Source: Pseudoalteromonas luteoviolacea
Lineage (GTDB): Bacteria; Pseudomonadota; Gammaproteobacteria; Enterobacterales; Alteromonadaceae
NCBI RefSeq assembly: GCF_001750165.1
Contig: NZ_CP015411.1
Span: forward strand, 4,130,501 to 4,194,500
Direction: 5' to 3'
DNA: 64,000 nt
Positions 61,516 to 64,000 of this stretch are shown piece after piece. A program made the position numbers and the translations under genes. Each line of letters begins with the position of its first letter. The stretch's first letter is position 1. Below the pieces are notes generated by a model. The model saw only the letters and a list, made by a program, of their open reading frames with translations, made no database searches and was not told where the DNA came from.

Positions 61516-61580
61516 GCGGTCTCGCTTCGGCTTACAATACCGCACCATTTTTGAACCAATTGACCATTTTTCGGTCAATT
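61516..61580 (+). promoter_or_regulatory. Structured leader of rpsU with two stem-loops
   Basis: The first stem is GCGGT (61516-61520) with ACCGC (61539-61543). The second is a perfect 8-bp stem, AATTGACC (61558-61565) with GGTCAATT (61573-61580) and a 7-base loop. No strong T-tract follows. Two hairpins in a short ribosomal-protein leader suggest post-transcriptional control; that is inference. Confidence 0.45.
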
Positions 61581-61616
61581 TGAGCCAAGCTCATTATTTA
61601 GGTAGGTGAATTTTTA

Positions 61617-61832
61617 ATGCCAGTAATTAAAGTAAGAGAAAACGAACCGTTTGACGTAGCACTTCGTCGTTTCAAGCGTTCATGTGAAAAAGCAGGTATC
61701 CTTTCAGAAGTTCGTCGTCGCGAGCACTATGAGAAGCCAACTGCAGAGCGTAAGCGTAAGAAAGCAGCAGCTGTAAAGCGTCACATGAAAAAGCTTTCTC
61801 GTGAAAACGCACGTCGCGTTAAACTATACTAA
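61617..61832 (+). CDS. rpsU: 30S ribosomal protein S21
   Basis: A small basic protein of the 30S subunit that helps base-pairing at the anti-Shine-Dalgarno region. It is 71 residues, the normal length, starting MPVIKVRENEPFDVALRRFK and ending SRENARRVKLY. The ribosome binding site is AGGTAGGTG. It is the first gene of the macromolecular-synthesis operon. Confidence 0.97.
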   Translation: MPVIKVRENEPFDVALRRFKRSCEKAGILSEVRRREHYEKPTAERKRKKAAAVKRHMKKLSRENARRVKLY

Positions 61833-61853
61833 TTAACATTTGGTCTTGTACAT

Positions 61854-62300
61854 ATGAGCTTATTAGCGACGCTAAAAGACGCCCAAAAGGAAGCAATGAA
61901 AGCCAAAGACAAACCTCGTCTAACGGCAATCAGAGCAGCTCTAGCTGAAATCAAGCAACGTGAAATTGATAACCAGACAACGCTAGACGATGCTGGTATC
62001 ACCTCAGTGTTGGTTAAACTGGTTAAACAGCGTAAAGACTCTTTCACTCAGTATACTGATGCAGGAAGAGAAGATTTAGCACAAATCGAGGCTGGTGAAA
62101 TATCAGTACTTGAGTCTTTCTTACCTCAACCTTTATCTGAGGAAGAAGTGCTTGAGATGATCGATGCTGCTATCGCTGACACAGGCGCAGCTGGTATGCA
62201 AGACATGGGTAAAGTAATGGGTGTGATCAAAGCAAAAGCTGAAGGTCGTGCTGATATGGGCAAAATCTCAGGTTTAATTAAACAAAGATTGAGCGCATAA
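61854..62300 (+). CDS. yqeY: GatB/YqeY-domain protein
   Basis: A 148-residue protein with the YqeY domain, similar to the C-terminal part of GatB, thought to bind tRNA. The start MSLLATLKDAQKEAMKAKDK and the C-terminal AAGMQDMGKVMGVIKAKAEG are typical. The molecular role is not established. It sits between rpsU and dnaG, a common placement outside the enterics, 21 bases after rpsU. Confidence 0.93.
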   Translation: MSLLATLKDAQKEAMKAKDKPRLTAIRAALAEIKQREIDNQTTLDDAGITSVLVKLVKQRKDSFTQYTDAGREDLAQIEAGEISVLESFLPQPLSEEEVLEMIDAAIADTGAAGMQDMGKVMGVIKAKAEGRADMGKISGLIKQRLSA

Positions 62301-62329
62301 CTACCCACATACAAATGTATGAAATTAGT

Positions 62330-62356
62330 AAACCGAGCCTTGTGCTCGGTTTCTTC
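62330..62356 (+). terminator. Hairpin with short T-tract between yqeY and dnaG
   Basis: AAACCGAGC-cttgt-GCTCGGTTT, then cttc, 30 bases after the yqeY stop. The T-tract is only three T long, so it is probably a partial terminator. This fits the known lower expression of dnaG than rpsU in this operon type in E. coli. Confidence 0.7.
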
Positions 62357-62376
62357 GTATAAGCGTTAGGAAACTT

Positions 62377-64000
62377 ATGGCTGGCAAAATTCCAAGACAG
62401 TTTATCGATGACTTATTGGCTAGAACTGACATCGTCGAGCTAATCGACGGGCGTATTGGTCTCAAAAAAGCAGGAAAAGACTATCAAGCCTGCTGCCCTT
62501 TTCATAATGAAAAGTCCCCTTCTTTTACAGTTTCCAGAGACAAACAGTTTTATCACTGCTTTGGCTGTGGTGCTAATGGTAACGCCATTTCATTTTTAAT
62601 GGAGTATGACAAACTCGAATTTGTTGATGCCATCGAAGAGCTTGCAGGATTATACAACCTTGAAATACCAAAAGAGCAAGGACTTGGCGGTCCTCAGCGC
62701 AGTTTTGAGGAAAAAAAGTCAGATTATGACTTAATGATGCATACAGCACGTTTTTACCAACAGCAATTAAATTCGCATAATAACGCCAGCCAAGTCCAAG
62801 CCTATGTAAAAGGTCGTGGACTCTCGGAACATACAGTCAACAAATTTCAAATTGGCTATGCCCCACCAGAGTGGGATGCTTTACTTAGCAAACTCGCTCG
62901 CAATCCAGCTCAACGACAACAATTAGTTGAGCTCAAGCTTGCCAGTGAAAAAACACCCGGTAGACAGTTTGATTTCTTTCGTGACAGACTGATGTTTCCT
63001 ATACGTGATAAACGCGGTCGGGTAATTGCTTTTGGTGGCCGAGTCATGGGTCAGGATCAAGGACCTAAATACCTCAATTCACCCGAAACACGTATTTTTC
63101 ATAAGAGTTTTGAACTATATGGCTTTTACGAAGCTAAACAAGCACATAAAAAATTAGAACAAGTGCTCATAGTTGAGGGCTACATGGATGTAGTCGCGCT
63201 TTCAGAATACGGTATTGATTATGCGGTTGCAGCACTTGGAACTGCGACGACACTAGAACATATGCAAACGCTATTTCGTAATACTGATAAAGTCGTGTGC
63301 TGTTATGATGGCGATAGAGCTGGTCGTGATGCTGCATGGCGCGCGCTTGACCATGCATTACCAAATCTAAAAGACGGCAAGTCTCTTGGCTTTGTATTTT
63401 TACCCGATGGCGAAGATCCTGATTCTTTAGTGCAAAAAGAGGGGAAGGAACGTTTTGAAGAAAGGTTATTGGCTGCTGATGACTATAATAAAGTGCTTTT
63501 CAATCGCCTTTGTGAGCAATGTGATTTAACCACCGACGCTGGTAAAGCAAAGCTACTCGCTGAGGCGGTACCACTGATCAATAAAATTCCAAGCGAATTT
63601 TACCAAGAATCGTTATTAACGACATTAGCGAGGCTCATTGGGAGAACGCGAGAACAACTCACGGCAAAGTTATCAACCCCCAAAAAGCAACACAATATAG
63701 AGCGTAAATTCAAAGTTACACCGATGCGACGTGCAATTGGTTTGTTATTGCAGCACCCACAACTGGCGAAATCTGTTGATTACCTACCAGATCTCGCACA
63801 CATGCAATTGCCTGGAATGGCACTGTTTTTGAGACTGCAATATACCAGTCTAGAAAACCCCAATTACACCACTGCCCATATATTAGAATCATTCAGGGAC
63901 AGCCAAGATTATGAGGCGCTAAAAAAGCTCGCTACTTGGCAACATAATATACAAGAAGAGGCCTTAGAAGACGAATTTAAACACACTTTTAAATTTATTG
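62377..64000 (+). CDS. dnaG: DNA primase DnaG (N-terminal 541 codons, cut by window edge)
   Basis: Makes RNA primers for replication. The zinc-binding domain has Cys and His ligands in CCPFHNEK and CFGCGANGN (residues about 39-66). The TOPRIM catalytic domain follows, with VEGYMDVVALSEYG and the acidic YDGDRAGRDAAWRA. The helicase-binding C-terminal domain has only begun by 64000. The ATG at 62377 follows TTAGGAAA. rpoD is expected just beyond the window. Confidence 0.97.
   Translation, partial: MAGKIPRQFIDDLLARTDIVELIDGRIGLKKAGKDYQACCPFHNEKSPSFTVSRDKQFYHCFGCGANGNAISFLMEYDKLEFVDAIEELAGLYNLEIPKEQGLGGPQRSFEEKKSDYDLMMHTARFYQQQLNSHNNASQVQAYVKGRGLSEHTVNKFQIGYAPPEWDALLSKLARNPAQRQQLVELKLASEKTPGRQFDFFRDRLMFPIRDKRGRVIAFGGRVMGQDQGPKYLNSPETRIFHKSFELYGFYEAKQAHKKLEQVLIVEGYMDVVALSEYGIDYAVAALGTATTLEHMQTLFRNTDKVVCCYDGDRAGRDAAWRALDHALPNLKDGKSLGFVFLPDGEDPDSLVQKEGKERFEERLLAADDYNKVLFNRLCEQCDLTTDAGKAKLLAEAVPLINKIPSEFYQESLLTTLARLIGRTREQLTAKLSTPKKQHNIERKFKVTPMRRAIGLLLQHPQLAKSVDYLPDLAHMQLPGMALFLRLQYTSLENPNYTTAHILESFRDSQDYEALKKLATWQHNIQEEALEDEFKHTFKFI

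Overview
The window is a gene-dense chromosomal segment from a marine gammaproteobacterium of the Alteromonadales, most likely Pseudoalteromonas or a close relative. The evidence is the gammaproteobacterial core gene order (hemA/lolB-ispE-prs, rplY-pth-ychF, miaB-ybeZ-ybeY-corC-lnt, xseB-ispA-dxs, recA/pncC/mutS, rpoH-ftsX-ftsE-ftsY/rsmD, rpsU-yqeY-dnaG), a sodium-type PomAB flagellar stator, and a PutA without the enteric DNA-binding domain. No transposase, prophage, integrase or CRISPR array was seen.

Layout. 1-5.9 kb: haem, lipoprotein, isoprenoid and PRPP genes, then ribosomal protein L25, peptidyl-tRNA hydrolase and YchF. 6.1-7.5 kb: an expanded tRNA operon with 2 Met(CAT), 5 Leu(TAG) and 4 Gln(TTG) genes plus a degenerate Gln copy. 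It is driven by a strong promoter with a GC-rich discriminator, and most spacers hold a small stem-loop. 7.6-15.4 kb: two unknown genes, ubiF, then the miaB-to-lnt run. 15.6-21.3 kb: a small HTH/GNAT pair, a secreted protein, an SDR and a tricorn-like S41 peptidase. 21.4-29.2 kb: an hcnABC-type (hydrogen cyanide synthase) operon with an FNR/ANR-like box, an Lrp-family regulator and divergent putA. 29.4-34.1 kb: tyrP with a TyrR-like box, a lipoprotein, a membrane protein, a candidate 26-codon gene and pomAB. 34.4-41.2 kb: xseB-ispA-dxs, an AT-rich gap, an HTH protein, a secreted hydrolase and a PAS protein. 41.3-46 kb: a Cpx envelope-stress locus (cpxP divergent from cpxR-cpxA-pldB, with fieF converging) carrying a perfect CpxR box. 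46.2-55.4 kb: trmL, recA with an SOS box, pncC, mutS, fadL, a Cys-rich membrane protein, an HD-GYP protein, rraB and plsC. 55.4-60.6 kb: rpoH, ftsX, ftsE and an ftsY with a 31-copy 39-bp coding repeat. 60.8-64 kb: rsmD, rpsU, yqeY and dnaG (cut by the window end).

The most notable signals are these. A perfect CIRCE operator (9-9-9) lies directly upstream of rpoH, which would put sigma-32 itself under HrcA. FtsY has an expanded charged 13-residue helix repeat of 403 residues. The hcnABC-like operon has an oxygen-responsive box. The tRNA array has structure-conserved but sequence-divergent spacer hairpins. A 16-bp palindrome covers the ribosome binding site and start codon of pth. All assignments come from reading the sequence and from remembered family features; no database search was run.
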